The position numbers were made by a program, and so were the translations under genes. This document shows positions 19,171 through 30,549 of a DNA stretch of 64,000 nt, one piece after another. The notes below the pieces were generated by a model. The model was not told the DNA's origin, did no database searches, and was given only the letters and a program-made list of their open reading frames with translations. Every line of letters begins with the position of its first letter. Position 1 is the first letter of the stretch. Where the stretch lies: contig CAJZBQ010000027.1 of the NCBI GenBank assembly GCA_914767885.1, positions 620,001 through 684,000 of the forward strand, in the 5' to 3' direction. Source of the stretch: Blepharisma stoltei (lineage: Eukaryota > Ciliophora > Heterotrichea > Heterotrichida > Blepharismidae).

Positions 19171-20010
19171 ATGGAAGGTGAAGCAAATGACCACCAGCTT
19201 AAACAGCAAGAAAAAAAAGCTGAAAAAGCATTTGCTGTCCTTCCAGAAGAAATCAAAACTCCAATGCGAACTGTTCTTAACTTACAAAAGCAAAGAAATT
19301 CTTTGTATTTTGAGTTTGAAAAAGAGCTTCAAGCACTTCATAATAAGTATGATACCCAGTACGGTCCGATTTTCTTGGAAAGATCTTCACACATAAAATC
19401 CATTGAAAATTTCTGGCTTAAGGTACTACAGAATAGTGATGAAGCTTCTTCATTTATATATGAGCAAGATCTCCCTCTTTTACAACATTTAATTGATATT
19501 CAATATCATCAATCTGCTGACCATGATAGTTTTAAAGTTGATTTCGAATTTTCTGCCAATGATTACATAGAAAACACAGTTTTATCCAAAGAATTCGTTA
19601 TAAAAAACGATGTTTTAGAAAAATCAGTTGGCACAGAAATTTTGTGAAAAGGAAGAAATAGTTTCACAAAAAAAACAAAGCAAGTGAAAAAGGGTAAAAA
19701 AGGAAAAGCTATGACTAAAACTGTTGATATTCCAAGTTTTTTCAGGATTTTTCAAACTAGAAGTCCTGAAGATGAAGAAGATATTCCAAGCGACGAAGAA
19801 GATATTGATGCTGATCCATTTGAAGATGAAATGAATTTAGGATATGAGTTAAGAGATGAAATTATTCCAAATGCACTATATTATTATCTAGGAATTAGAG
19901 GAAAAGAAGAAGATGAAGATAGTGATGAAGACGAAAAAGGGCAAAAGAAACCATCCGAAGTAAAAGTTGATGGGTCAGGACAAGAAAAGCAAGAATGCAA
20001 ACAGCAGTAA
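19171..20010 (+). CDS. Nucleosome assembly protein (NAP/SET family)
   Basis: A single frame of 279 residues, with one TGA read as Trp (TEILW-KGRN). It has a NAP dimerisation helix (RTVLNLQKQRNSLYFEFEKE), YGPIFLERSSHI, FWLKVLQNS, and the NAP earmuff strands FKVDFEFSANDYIEN. It ends with an acidic tail (DEEDIPSDEEDIDADPFEDE). NAP proteins are histone H2A-H2B chaperones. The length is short compared with yeast NAP1 (417) but close to SET/NAP-like forms. Single exon. Confidence 0.88.
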
Positions 20011-20401
20011 AAATAAATTAATATATCTTGGACACCCTAGTTATGATTTATTAAATATTTATTTCAATTAAAGCTATTAAAATTTTAATACTTTAAGAAA
20101 ATTGTTACCAAAGCGTCTTCGATTTTATATTTTTATATCGTTATTCAATATTAAAACAAGTTTTCATAAAATAAAACTAAACATTTTTGAATTAATCTAT
20201 ATTTTTTGCTAGGTAAATAATAGATTTAAATTATAATTCACTATAATACCATAAGCTTTTAAATATTGCATTGTGAAATATCAGTTCTTACTGAATTTAT
20301 TTCAATACAGCACTTTTTAGTAATAAAAATAGCTTTCTATTATGCCTCTATTCTATAATTCACGTAGATCTCATAATTTTTAATTACTTTGATAAATATT
20401 T
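20011..20401. other. AT-rich intergenic gap
   Basis: About 390 bp without a recognisable feature. Confidence 0.4.
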
Positions 20402-21055
20402 ATGCTTTTTCCTCTAATCTCAGAATATAAAACTTCTCATGATCAGATTAATAAAAATAAAATGGACCCTCATTTTTACAATTATTACAACAATGACCTC
20501 CAGCCTGCAAAAAAAGGTCTTATATCTATCTCACTTTCATTTATCGCTCTATTTTTGGCAGCGGTTTGCCTTATAGTAGTGGTACTTTCAGTCATAAGTG
20601 ATGATACTGATAAAGACTTGTTTGAGCTACTTCTTATGCTTTATTTTGTACCAATCTTAATCCTTGGCCTAGGAGGACTCATAACTATTCCTTGTTCATG
20701 GTTTATTTACCTCTATTATGCTCTTCTCAAACTTGGTGTGTTTTACTCTTTAATCGGGATCTCTTTTTCTGCTTACATGCTGGTAAGCATTTTATCTGAG
20801 AATGGACATATTGAGTATTGGGAAGCTATGACCTTATCTGTATTGACTGGATTTTCAGTTACAACGTACGCGCTGATAAGCAAGGCTACTAAATTGGTTA
20901 TAAAAATACTGGAAAATTCCAAGGAAAACAAGAATAACAATTATGGAACTCAGCTGATTGATGGAAGCCATATGATAAGAAATCAATATTTTTCAGCTCA
21001 AGGGATGGCATATGGAGGAAACTCTCAAGTTTATAATCAAAGATATTACCCTTAA
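20402..21055 (+). CDS. Hypothetical four-TM membrane protein
   Basis: The 217-residue product has four hydrophobic segments (ISISLSFIALFLAAVCLIVV, LLMLYFVPILILGLGGL, LGVFYSLIGISFSAYML, AMTLSVLTGFSVTTYAL). It has a hydrophilic C-terminus rich in Asn, Gln and Tyr. The start may be ATG 20402 or the internal Met21 (MDPHFYNYY). No family is recognised; it is not clearly related to the four-TM cluster at 29-35 kb. Confidence 0.65.
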   Translation: MLFPLISEYKTSHDQINKNKMDPHFYNYYNNDLQPAKKGLISISLSFIALFLAAVCLIVVVLSVISDDTDKDLFELLLMLYFVPILILGLGGLITIPCSWFIYLYYALLKLGVFYSLIGISFSAYMLVSILSENGHIEYWEAMTLSVLTGFSVTTYALISKATKLVIKILENSKENKNNNYGTQLIDGSHMIRNQYFSAQGMAYGGNSQVYNQRYYP

Positions 21056-21228
21056 TCTTTAAGAAATTATCTTATAGAACAATTATTGAATTAACTATTT
21101 TCATTTTTTCTTTATAACTTAAAAATATTATGATAATACTTTTTTTAGATTTTATATTAATTTTTGAGATCTAATTAATTTAGAGTTAAGATTCGATTGC
21201 TAAGCATAAATCTTGATTATAATTATTT

Positions 21229-22285
21229 ATGGAAAAATCCAAGAAAGAACTTAGAGAAAGGGCGTTTAAAGAAATTGATAAATTTCTTGAGTCTTCCATC
21301 AGCAAATTGGATAATTTCTGTAAATTATATCAAAGATCGAACAGAAGAAGAGTTGTCAAAAACAGTTTCAGAATGCAATATAATTATTTCTGAACTTGAA
21401 AACTCATTATTGAATATTGAATCGGAAGAGCCAAGAGAAGCTTTATTGCGAACCCCAAGATGTTTTTCATCATTTAATTTCTCTCGTTCTATATCTTCCT
21501 ATTTAGAATCGATTTCTATTAGTATTAATTCAAAAAAATCAAGACAACTATTCGATATCTACGAAGAAAAACTAAAAATATTTGATGCAAAAACAAAGCT
21601 AATTCAAACATTCGCTCTCTCATTTCCATCTTACTATGGTTCATCTATTGTTTTATTAGAAAATAATCATATTTTGATAACTGGAGGTTTTGATTATAAA
21701 GATTGAGTGCCTTCTTCAAGAGTGCTATACTTAAATTTAATGAATTGTTTATGTGAAAATAAGCCTGATTTAATAGTATCAAGAGGAAATCATACAATGC
21801 AAAAATTCAATGAACTGGTTTTTGTTATTGGAGGGTGAGGTCTTACTAGCCCTGCACTAGCAGAAATTGAATGTTTTAACCTTAGGCTCCAATCTTGAGA
21901 AAAAGTTTGTGATTTAGTTAAACCTAGACAATATCATAGCAGTTGCTTATTTGAAGGGAAAATCTATATTATAGGAGATGATGATGCTATTGAAATTTTT
22001 GACCCAGCATATAATCAAACAAAAATAGTAGAGCTTGAAGGTATCGTTCTTTATATGAATTTCATATTGATTTTTCGAAAAGAAGTAGTACAAGAGTATT
22101 ATCCTGAAGAAAATAGAATAATTGAGCATGGAAAACTATTAACTGATAGCATTGAAACCGGTGGAATAATTCAAAGCATTGTATATGAAAATAAGATTTA
22201 TATAAGAAGAGATGATCTAGGCTTTTGAGTCTATGACTATGATATTAATAGCTTAAATATCATTCATGATAACTCTTATAGATAG
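21229..22285 (+). CDS. Kelch-like repeat protein, one 16-bp intron, TGA as Trp
   Basis: Exons are 21229-21319 and 21336-22285 (347 codons). The N-terminal 130 residues are helical (MEKSKKELRERAFKEIDKFL). Then come kelch-type blades such as ENNHILITGGF, NELVFVIGGWG, FEGKIYIIGDD and ENKIYIRR. Four TGA codons are read as Trp, including the blade Trp of IGGWG and QSWEKV. Without the 16-bp intron the N-terminal frame does not meet the blade frame. Kelch propellers usually bind actin, cullin-3 or other proteins; the partner is unknown here. Confidence 0.8.
21320..21335 (+). other. 16-bp intron
   Basis: GTAAATTATATCAAAG; removing it joins DNF-YRTEEEL and aligns the two frames of the kelch-like gene. 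Confidence 0.85.
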
Positions 22286-23096
22286 GAACTGATCAGAATT
22301 AGGAGATCTTACTTTAAAAATATCAATTTTATTAATAAAACAATTAATATAGTCCAACTCTTTTTAATTAAGCTTTCAGTTCTAAGATTGGTTAGTCATA
22401 CTTTGTAGCAAGTCAAGTCTCGAGTTACAAATATAACTGATCAAAAACCTTTATTTTGCTTTTAGATATACTCTCTTTCAATTATAAAGTTTTTTAATTC
22501 AATTAGCCAAAAGAAAATAAATTTGAATATAAACGGATAATTTCATTATAAAAATGCAATTTACAATAAGTTTTCGATGTTTTTATGAATAAACTGATTC
22601 TCGAAAAATTAAATATAATAAAATTTTTGCCTTTTATCAAAGATCAACAAAAAATAAATTTATGAAATGAATTCATTATCTCTTAAATAATGCAAGGTAA
22701 TGATAGTTAAAACATGAAATTCATGAAACTCAATCATATCGCTTTATTTTCTTTCATATTCTTAAGAATTTATTAAACGTACTCGCCATAAAACATTGCT
22801 ATATTTGAGATTGCTCACCTAATGCGGCTTATTTTTATTAGTTTATAGATAAAGCTCAAAACTAAGAACAAATTGAAGTAGTGTTTAGTCATATATAGTA
22901 ATCAGAGATCAAAAATTAATGATAGTTTAAGCATAATTTTAATCTAAATTAATTCAAAAGAGAAAAAAAGAACTACTCGATTAAGATAATGTTTTCAAAG
23001 AATTTTTGACTGCTAAATTATAAAATTTGAAAATTTTATTAATTAAAACTTCCTAAATCCTATAGTTTCCAGTTGATTAATAATACAATACTATAA
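22286..23096. other. AT-rich intergenic gap, no gene seen
   Basis: About 810 bp with frequent stops in all frames even when TGA is read as Trp. No obvious repeats. Confidence 0.4.
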
Positions 23097-26000
23097 ATGT
23101 GAATTTGTATCAGAATTTTGCTTTCCTTAATTATTCTTACTGAAAGCTTGAAATCAATAAAAATACCAAGAACTGATACTCCTCCAAATACAAGAAAATT
23201 TTCATCATCTACTTATGACAAAATTCATAACCGAATGATTATTTTTGCTGGCTCTTCAGACCAAAGGGAGTATTACAATGACATTTGATGCTATCAATTT
23301 AATAGCTCTGAATGATTGCAACTAAACCCAGCAACACCTATTTTTCCAGCTCCACGCATCAGCCCAGCTCTTTTTTATGATCAAAATGAAAATCGTATAT
23401 TTATATTTGGGGGAAAAACCTACCTAGGTATCGCATCAGATTTTTGAAGCTTCAATTTAGATTATTTTATTGTAAGTTTTATATAGTGGGAGCAGATATC
23501 TTTAAAAGGGTCAACAATTAGCCCAACATCATTTGCCGCTTATTGTTCCTTTGTTTGAAATAATAAACATTATCATGCAATATTTGGAGGTGAATCTACT
23601 GACTCTGTGCATACTCGATTATACTTGTAATTATGATTTAGACTTGAATTTGAAAACTTGACTAGTTCGCTTATGCCAAATAATGGAAACCCTCCTACTA
23701 CAACACAAAATCAAATGGCTTTTTATAAGGATTCTATTTACATATGAGGAGGATCTGGAAATAAATTTTTATATGACACAGATCTCTATGCTTATAACTT
23801 AACTTCTCAGGAATGGAATATTATTAAAATAGATGGAAGCATTCCTTCAGGAAGAATTTTTCATTCCATCGGAGTGTATTCTATTTTTTTATACATTTTC
23901 CCCGGGTTTAATTATAATTACGACCATGACGTAGTAGACATATGAAGAATTAATTTAAATAGTCTAAAAAACTGAGAGTTAGTAAATTACACCTCAAATT
24001 CTGATACAATTCCAAGAGGATCTGCTATAAGCATTTTTGTTGACTCTATGGTATATCAATTTAGTGGATCCACCATAACAAATGACTTGATTTCTATTGA
24101 TTTATCTTTATCCACCCCTCATTTTACTACAATTTCTGCTAATTGAGTTTCTCCCCCTGCAAGGATGCGGTTTTCAATGGCTTTAGTGAATACAAATATT
24201 GTTGTTTTTGGAGGGATGGGAAATAATGGAGAGCTGTAATTTTCAATTAGATATAATGACTTATGAGTGTTTGACTTAAGAAAAGAAACTTGGAAGTCTA
24301 TTGAATCTTCAGGGCTACCATCAGCAAGATCAGGGCAAGCTACAGCCCAAAGTTTATTTGGCATGGCTATATTTGGAGGTGAAAATAATAATGGCTTGCT
24401 CAATGACTTTTATATTTTTTCACTCGCATTGCAAACATGATTTTCAATTTCTATTTCTTCTACAAATTATCCTAGTCCTAGAAAAGGAGCCTGCATGTAC
24501 TTTATTGATCTCTATATCATTTTATTTGGAGGGATTACAAAATCAGGCACAGTTAATGACGTATGAATGTTCAATATATATGAATTAACTTGAACGGAAT
24601 TAACACCTTATGATAGCAAAGCTCCTCCTCTTGCATGGCACCAATGCATTGTTGAAGATAAAGATGAAGGCTATAATTATTATGCCTTTTTTGGACAGCT
24701 TAGTGATGGAATGCCTAATCGATACTTATATAGATTTAATATTGCTTCTCGGGATTGGATATCTATCACTTCTTTTGGTGATGAAGTTGGCATATCTCCA
24801 AGTGAAGCGACAGCAACTCTTTTTCCAAATTATATCATCATAATTGGTGGAGAATTTGGTGATTATTATGTCTCTGATTTGATTACTGCTTTTAGTATTA
24901 AAAATTTTACAGTTGTATCTAAAGAATCAATGGGAATCCGCTTATTTGCTCATCAGTCTGTATATTTTACTGATAAACTCTACATATTTGGGGGAGGTTT
25001 GGCAATAAATACCCTGCTTACTGGAAGATTGACTTCTTCCACATTATATAAAATAAGTTTTGAAGACTCAGCTATTGAATATCCATGCAGTTTAGGATCA
25101 TATAAAAATAATTCTGAGTGTGTAATATGCCAGCCTGGCAGTTATTCATCAAATTATGACTCTTCTGAATGCACAAAATGTCCTGCGGGAATTTTTCTTA
25201 ACAGATATGGAGCTCAAGCTCAATCTTTATGCATCCCATGCCTCTCTGGAAGCTATTCTGATAATCCTGGGGCAATTTTATGCAAGAATTGCCCGGCTGG
25301 GATGCATTGTGAAATTGGTAGCACGAATCCAATTCCTGAATATTTTTTATTATCTACGTCTTCAAAGCAGCCATCTTCTTATAAAGGAGGAACTGGGACT
25401 GTGAACTATTGGACGACAGTTTTTGAAATTATAATTGGTGTTTTTATTTTTCTTTTAATTTTATGCTCAATACTTAACAGACCATTTTGAAACGCAATTG
25501 CAAAAGCTGATATGTTTGATACTCAGCATAATAAAGATAATGAGCCGATGTGAAAAAGAAAGACATCAATTGGAGGATTTTTCTCAATAGTTGGCAAATT
25601 TTGAGCGTTTTTTCTAGTACTTTTGTTGGTTCTGCAAAGAATTTATGACAATATTACAGAAACAACGTCCCTGATACCTATACTTAATCTTGCACAAGAA
25701 GCAGGAACAATATCAGCAGACATATTGGTAGTGGTGACGCTATATAATTATGGAGGATCTTGTGCACAAAATGGAGCTTGTGTAAATGGAGTATCATTAT
25801 CTTGAGATAATACTGTTAATGATTATACTACTTTACACTGTGAACTTATAGACAAAAATTGTTTTATTTTTTCAACTTGCAAATCCTGCAGCTTATCTTC
25901 AAGTTCATATATGAAATTGGGATTATCTGAGAGCAATAGTTATGCGAGCTATTTTTCAGTGAATGTAACTTCAGATTCTTCAATTCCAGGAGAATCAAGC

Positions 26001-26573
26001 TCTTATGAGACTAATATATATCCTCCCAAAGGCTATTTTTTTATTGGATCAGATCCTACTTCTGTTACTTTTATTATGACTTCTAGTGTAATGTATATGT
26101 AGCTGTTTTTATCTGATTCATCAGCATGAAAAAATAATCAGACTGGATATTTAGTTTCGTTTGGAAGCACAGTGCTTGGGTCAACGAAAACGGCTGAAAT
26201 GATGACTTTTAACAGATACTTCAGCATTCTTATCAATTTCAACATCGATCTTTCAGGGTTGTTAATAGTAAGAACGATCACTATGGATTTTTTGCTTTTT
26301 TTAAGCAGTGCTTTCGGGGCAGTTAGTGGACTGTTAGGATTTGTTGGATGATCTATGGAAAATTTTGAGGGGTTTTGCGATGAAAAAAAAGAAAAACTGC
26401 AAAAAAAGAATGAAAATCGAAAACTAGTCAAAAAGGGCTCTAAGTTTGTTGCAATTTTCCAAAAGCTGTATAATTATAAAAATATTAGTAAAGAATCTAC
26501 GATTGATTTTGAAAGTCGACATCTTGCAGATAATAATGCTGAATACAATTGCAATGGATTTTCATTATTTTAA
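23097..26573 (+). CDS. Large kelch-repeat and GCC2/GCC3 membrane protein, four 15-bp introns
   Basis: After removing four 15-bp introns, 1139 codons remain in one frame with more than 20 TGA-Trp codons. The start is ATG 23097 followed by TGA; MWICIRILLSLIILTES is a signal peptide. Residues of about 40-600 form repeated kelch blades (RIFIFGGK, HAIFGGE, MAIFGGEN, YIIIIGGEF, LYIFGGG). Then comes a Cys-rich GCC2/GCC3 (ephrin-receptor-like) region (CPAGIFLNRYGAQAQSLC, CLSGSYSDNPGAILCKNCPAG). Several TM segments follow (VFEIIIGVFIFLLILCSIL and others) before a charged cytoplasmic tail ending NGFSLF. This architecture is common in ciliate surface proteins. Function unknown. Confidence 0.88.
23472..23486 (+). 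other. 15-bp intron 1 of the kelch/GCC gene
   Basis: GTAAGTTTTATATAG; removal joins DYFI to WEQISLKG and removes an in-frame TAG. Confidence 0.88.
23627..23641 (+). other. 15-bp intron 2 of the kelch/GCC gene
   Basis: GTAATTATGATTTAG; removal joins HTRLYL to LEFENLTSS. Confidence 0.88.
24236..24250 (+). other. 15-bp intron 3 of the kelch/GCC gene
   Basis: GTAATTTTCAATTAG; removal joins GNNGEL to YNDLWVFD, giving a normal kelch blade. Confidence 0.88.
26088..26102 (+). other. 15-bp intron 4 of the kelch/GCC gene
   Basis: GTAATGTATATGTAG; removal joins FIMTSS to LFLSDSSAW in frame. Confidence 0.85.
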
Positions 26574-26674
26574 TATTTTTCAACTTGATCATAAATAATA
26601 AAGCTGAATTAAAAAATTATTATTAAGCAATATATTAAGAAGGCAAATAGAAAATCTTTACCTTATAAAATCAT

Positions 26675-28862
26675 CTAGGAAGAAAGTGATAGAAACACTC
26701 TGCTTTCTAATTCTTCAAGCTCTTTTAAAATATCTTTATTCTCTGTACCTATTAATGCTAAAGTAGTTTTATTTCCAGACTTGTCTCAATATTTTATTCA
26801 TTCACATGCTTTTAATTTTCTTCTGTAACCTTCTTTTTTTGGTGAAATTTTATTTATAATACTAAGTGGAGGTGTTTTGCTTCTTGGCGTTAATTGTGGT
26901 TGAAATGTGCACTCACTGATTTCTGCTTTATTTTTTTCTTCCTGTCTAGCCTTCACTTTTTCGTCTTTTTCCAAAATTGATTTAATGCCTTTTTCATATA
27001 AATTTACATCTCAAGATTTCCTTGGCTTCATTCATTTATTTATTTTATCGATTTTTCATTTGGACTTTTTCAGTGGTTTTTCATAATTTCTTTCAATAAA
27101 ATTTCCGAATTCTTCATTATTTAGTCTTTTTGAAACTTTCGATTCTTCTTCATTTGTATTTTCGGGAATTTTAATTAGCCTGTTTCTTCAATTATACGCA
27201 AGCTCATTTGCGTTATTATTTATAGTAGGCTTAAATGAGTGGGACCTTTCATGAATGGTTTCGATTGCTTTTTCTTTTCGTATTTTATGATTTATTCCAC
27301 TGTAGTAGAGATAGTCTGAAGTGTTTTCAGGTCTTGGCATATTTCACCTGATAAGTATCAAATCGTATGACAAACAAACCCAACCCTTTTAACACTTGGA
27401 GCTGGGTAGCCCAGAGCCTCGTGAAAGGGGAGTATAACGTTTAATTATGTACATCCAGCAATGTTAGGTTAGGCTATTAAAATAAGTTGCTAATCATATG
27501 GGTGACGCAGTCACTAAACACCTCCTGTACGGGAGGTTCAACCGCTTTTCGACTCCAGCCAGAAAGTCTTTTTCTTGAAGTTGGATACCACTTCCTGTAT
27601 CCAGCAAGGCTTTATTGCTATAGTGAAGCTCAATTTCGGATTAGGCCGACTGCAGCTCACATCCAAGTTAAGGTGTTACCTTGGAGGAAGATAGGACTCG
27701 GAATTGTAATGGGATTCCCAGAAGCGCCAGTGGGTTACTCCTACCAGTCGGGAGCATTTCCCTTCGCAATACCAGCGTTGCATCTTAGGCTGCAAATTTC
27801 CATATTAGTCGACAGGCAACTAGTGACTCGGCATCTCTGAGTTCGGGTAGTGAGTGCAAGCCCTCATCGTGAGGAGCAATGCAGTGAAAGGCCATGCTCG
27901 GACTGTAAAGCAAGCAAGTGACGGAACTATATGGACGTGAATGTGGTCTGCTTGATAGGCCTCAGAGAGCATCTCTTATAGTCTTTATTAATTTTTGGAG
28001 AAAAGCTTGGAATTTCTTCTATGCAATCCTTGCGAATTGTCTCTATTTTTTCAATTTTTTCTTTATGAATCCTTAACAGTCTATTTTCAACTTTTTCATC
28101 TGTAATGGGGCACATAGACCTTGATGTTTCATTTATCTGAGGGATGTGCTGAGGCTCAAATGGCACTTGGTTTTTCGTGTCAAAATATTGTTTTACCCTT
28201 TCTTCCCAGGCACCAATAGGACTCTGATATCCATCTGGCGTATATGATTTTTTTGAATTATAGCTATCCTGAGTAGGTTGATAAGAAATATTTTCTGATT
28301 TTTTAGGACTATCATATGACCAAAAATCATTATCATCTTGGCCTTTATTCAGAACTCGATTTTTTATTATTCATTTACTTCTTGCGTTAATTTTAGGAGC
28401 ATTTCTAATTTCTTCGATTTCTTTTGCATTTTTTTCCTTGCTTACAGTTTCTATCATTTCTTGCTTTTTTAGCTTCGCTAACTCACCCCCTTTCAGATAA
28501 TGAGCAAAAATTTTTTTTTCGCTTGCTGGCAAAAGGAGGTTAATTTTTTAATATTAAATATGTTATTTTTTATTTTTATTTCAAAAAGTTCAAATTTGCA
28601 AGAAAAATCAATTTTATTTGTAAAAATTTATGCTTCGAAAGATGCAGGTGTCTAATATTAATAGAATTAGCATAAGATCTTGTTATAAAAGATACTATTG
28701 GATAAAATAATTTATGAGAAAAATTATATTAAGACATTTTTTTGCTCGCTATTGAAGGATGCTAGTCTCCAAAAATTGGTATTTGTAATGATTTTGTTTA
28801 TTATTAAAGGCAGGAGAGAGTAAGATTCCTCTGTCATATAAACTGATATTAGCGATATTCAT
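26675..28862 (-). CDS. Charged ciliate-type protein with LYDRG/CTFQP motifs, split by two IESs
   Basis: Parts are 28862-28821 (14 codons), 28478-27954 (175) and 27349-26675 (225), all in phase, giving 413 residues. The start MNIANISLYDRGIL follows an in-frame TAG. The protein is Lys/Glu-rich with the repeated ciliate pattern of a YxRGI/YEKGI helix and a following CTFQPQL or SFSPKI motif (LYEKGIKSILEKDEKVKARQ; ISECTFQPQL). Several Trp are TGA. This pattern is widespread in ciliate proteins thought to be cytoskeletal, but the function is unknown. Each part alone is open but lacks start or stop, which supports a single gene. Confidence 0.8.
27350..27953. other. 604-bp IES made of a GC-rich dispersed repeat
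   Basis: On the minus strand the gene is interrupted between two copies of TATC(A) (27954-27957 and 27350-27353). Removing one copy and the 604 bp gives SLRPIRWNMPRPENTSDY in frame. The content is GC-rich compared with the coding flanks and is related to the intergenic repeat at 61735-62170. The longest internal ORF (27487-27840) has no recognisable product. Confidence 0.75.
27372..27950 (+). repeat. GC-rich dispersed repeat, copy 1
   Basis: It matches the reverse complement of 61735-62170 in the same order: AACCC...CTTTTAACACTTGGAGCTGGG; GGATTAGGCC...AGCTCA..TCCA; and a well-conserved block GTGCAAGCCCTCATCGTGAG ... GCCATGCTCGGACTG. Copies are diverged, with insertions between blocks. No protein domain was recognised, so a retroposon or non-autonomous element is the best guess. 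Confidence 0.75.
28479..28820. mobile_element. 342-bp IES near the start of the same gene, MITE A-like ends
   Basis: It is bounded by TA 28479-28480 and TA 28821-28822. The left end ACTCACCCCCTTTCAGATAATGAG with fold-back and the right end GGCAGGAGAGAGTA are diverged family A termini. The inside repeats the family order (GAGGTTAATTTTTTAATATT, a TTTATGCTTC..GATGCAG block, then GACATTTTTTTGCTCGCTATT). Removal puts ATG-started codons MNIANISLYDRGIL in frame with AKLKKQEMIE. Confidence 0.78.
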
Positions 28863-28896
28863 CTAATAAAATTCGTTTATCTATTTAATTAGTTAA

Positions 28897-29364
28897 CTAT
28901 GGCTCATTTCCAACTTGGCTTTCTAGTTCACTTATTCTTCTTTGGAGTGCCAAAAGCTGCTGTTGTAAAGCTGTTTTTTCACCTTTAAGCTGAGTAATTT
29001 GTTGCTGTAGCCTACTATTTTCAGCTTTTTGATGTGAAAAGTGTCTTTTCATTTCTTCTTCAACACGGTTAATTTCGCTCATCAAGCTTTTTCTAACATC
29101 ATTAATTTTCATGTTTAAAACATTTTCCAAGGTATCTTTCTCTGAGCGAAGGATTTGGACTTCTTTTTTGTGAAAATTCATTTCTTCAGTTATTGATCGG
29201 ATCATTTCTTCTAGGCTTAAAAGCTTTCCTTTTAAAGAAGCTGAACCAGATGTAGACTGGGCGCCAACTAGAGAGGTCACAGAGCCTTGAGTATTTAAGG
29301 TTCGGGTATTTGGAGAAGCTGCTTCGTCAAAACCTGGGCGAAAAGTATTACCTGCGCTTCTCAT
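28897..29364 (-). CDS. Coiled-coil protein, 155 residues
   Basis: Complete frame from ATG 29364 to TAG 28897-28899. The first 45 residues are Ser/Thr/Gly-rich and disordered (STSGSASLKGK). Residues 50-150 form a continuous coiled coil (EEMIRSITEEMNFHKKEVQI, ending LLALQRRISELESQVGNEP). There is no catalytic motif. The layout resembles small basal-body or striated-fibre coiled-coil proteins, with no specific family recognised. The next gene starts 34 bp downstream on the same strand. Confidence 0.78.
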   Translation of the reverse strand: MRSAGNTFRPGFDEAASPNTRTLNTQGSVTSLVGAQSTSGSASLKGKLLSLEEMIRSITEEMNFHKKEVQILRSEKDTLENVLNMKINDVRKSLMSEINRVEEEMKRHFSHQKAENSRLQQQITQLKGEKTALQQQLLALQRRISELESQVGNEP

Positions 29365-29425
29365 TTTTATAAGATTTTTTTAAGATAGTAAAGCAATTAT
29401 TTTAAAGATAAACTTGGAAATAAAT

Positions 29426-30451
29426 TTATATAACTCTTTGTGACATTTCTTGCATGGGAATATATTGATTAGCTGGGGGTGGTTGGACTCTGAAAGTATG
29501 GGCTGTGCTTTCTTGCAAAGGAATATATTGATATGCTGAGGGCTGATTAGCCATTGATGGCAAGGATGCACTCTCTCGAGCCAAAAGAAGCTCATGAAAC
29601 TTTTTGGCATGGCAAGAGAATATGGAAAACATTGAAAAAATAACAATAGAGCAAATTCCAAAAAACCCACACAAAAACATAAAAAACGCAAAGATTCCTT
29701 TATAAGTCCCGCAAGTATCATATAGTAATTGCCCGAGGATGGCGCTATCTTGCACCATCCTCGAGCAATTCAAAAATGGCCCCCACACCGGGAATTGAAC
29801 CCACGTGTGGGGCCATTTTTGGTATGTGGAGAAGATTGACTTCCACGAACCAAAAATGGCCCCACACGTGGGTTCAATTCCCGGTGTGGGGCCATTTTTT
29901 AAATTGCCCGAGGATGGCGCAAGATAGCGCCATCCTCGGGCAATTACAATACATCTCTTTTGTGCACTCAAAATTATATATACTACTTACTAAGAATAAC
30001 CTACTAGGAAACATTTTTGGTTAGCCAAGTTTAATTTAGAAGCCAAGAGATATTGTTTGCCAACTGATTTGGCAAGTAAGATATAGCTAATCAAAATGCT
30101 TCTTTGTGGGCTATTCATAATAAACTTATATAAATATATAAAAAATATAAGGAATCCTATTAAGCAGCACACACTTGACCCTCCGCTGGTAGCTGAGATG
30201 CCAAATAATATTGTTTTATAAACCTCCGCAGTAGATATATTACTTGATTTCGAAACTTTAATTCCTGCATATCCCAGTAAAGGAAGGAAGAAAAAGAATA
30301 CAGTAAAACCAATCAGGCCACTAAATCCAGCTATTATAAATATAAATAACCCAGGTATTGAATAGGCTAAAATCATAATGATTGCTTCACACTTCACTAT
30401 AGACTTATATCTTGCAATATTTCTTTCTATTTCAATTCTATTGTTCTCCAT
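29426..30451 (-). CDS. Four-TM protein, cluster gene 1, split by a palindrome-bearing IES
   Basis: Parts are 30451-30128 (108 codons) and 29719-29426 (98 codons). Four hydrophobic segments: AIIMILAYSIPGLFIFIIAG, GFTVFFFFLPLLGYAGI, the segment SVCCLIGFLIFFIYLY, and FAFFMFLCGFFGICSIVIFS. The tail is polar (YQYIPLQES, NQYIPMQEM). Joining at TATAT gives FFIYLY-DTCGTYKGIF in frame. The frame running past 30128 to TAG 29990 reads into the inserted segment and destroys the fourth TM. Paralogous to the genes at 30550-33047 and 34020-34860. The family is unknown. Confidence 0.78.
29720..30127. other. 408-bp IES in four-TM gene 1
   Basis: The segment is flanked by ATATA at 29720-29724 and 30128-30132 (direct repeats). 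It contains the palindromic element B1 at one end and about 180 bp of AT-rich DNA. Removal restores the paralogous protein layout. Confidence 0.78.
29726..29947. mobile_element. Palindromic MITE family B, copy 1 (about 220 bp)
   Basis: The arms begin AATTGCCCGAGGATGGCGC and return inverted at the far end. The inner arms carry GGCCCCACAC and GGTTCAATTCCC (inverted at the other side). The loop is about GGTATGTGGAGAAGATTGAC. The whole unit folds into a near-perfect hairpin. GGTTCAATTCC matches the pol III B-box/T-arm consensus. Confidence 0.9.
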
Positions 30452-30549
30452 ATTTTATTATTTTTAATTCTCTTCTAGATATGCTATAAATTTTGGTTTA
30501 GAGCATCCATAAAATTCAATTTATTTATATTTATGATAATACTTTATTT

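Noticed and set aside
23097-26573. Many separate short genes in this region under the standard code
   Set aside because: With TGA=Trp and four 15-bp introns the region is one 1138-residue protein with consistent kelch, GCC2/GCC3 and TM order.
27487-27840. Bacterial contamination as the source of GC-rich segments
   Set aside because: The segments have no recognisable genes, and one family occurs twice in this window in diverged form, once precisely inside a ciliate gene.
27350-27953. A long spliceosomal intron
   Set aside because: All convincing introns here are 15-16 bp with GT-AG; this segment is 604 bp, bounded by TATC repeats and made of a dispersed repeat.
29990-30127. C-terminal extension of four-TM gene 1 ending VGYS
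   Set aside because: It lacks the fourth TM and tail present in the paralog; joining at TATAT recovers them.
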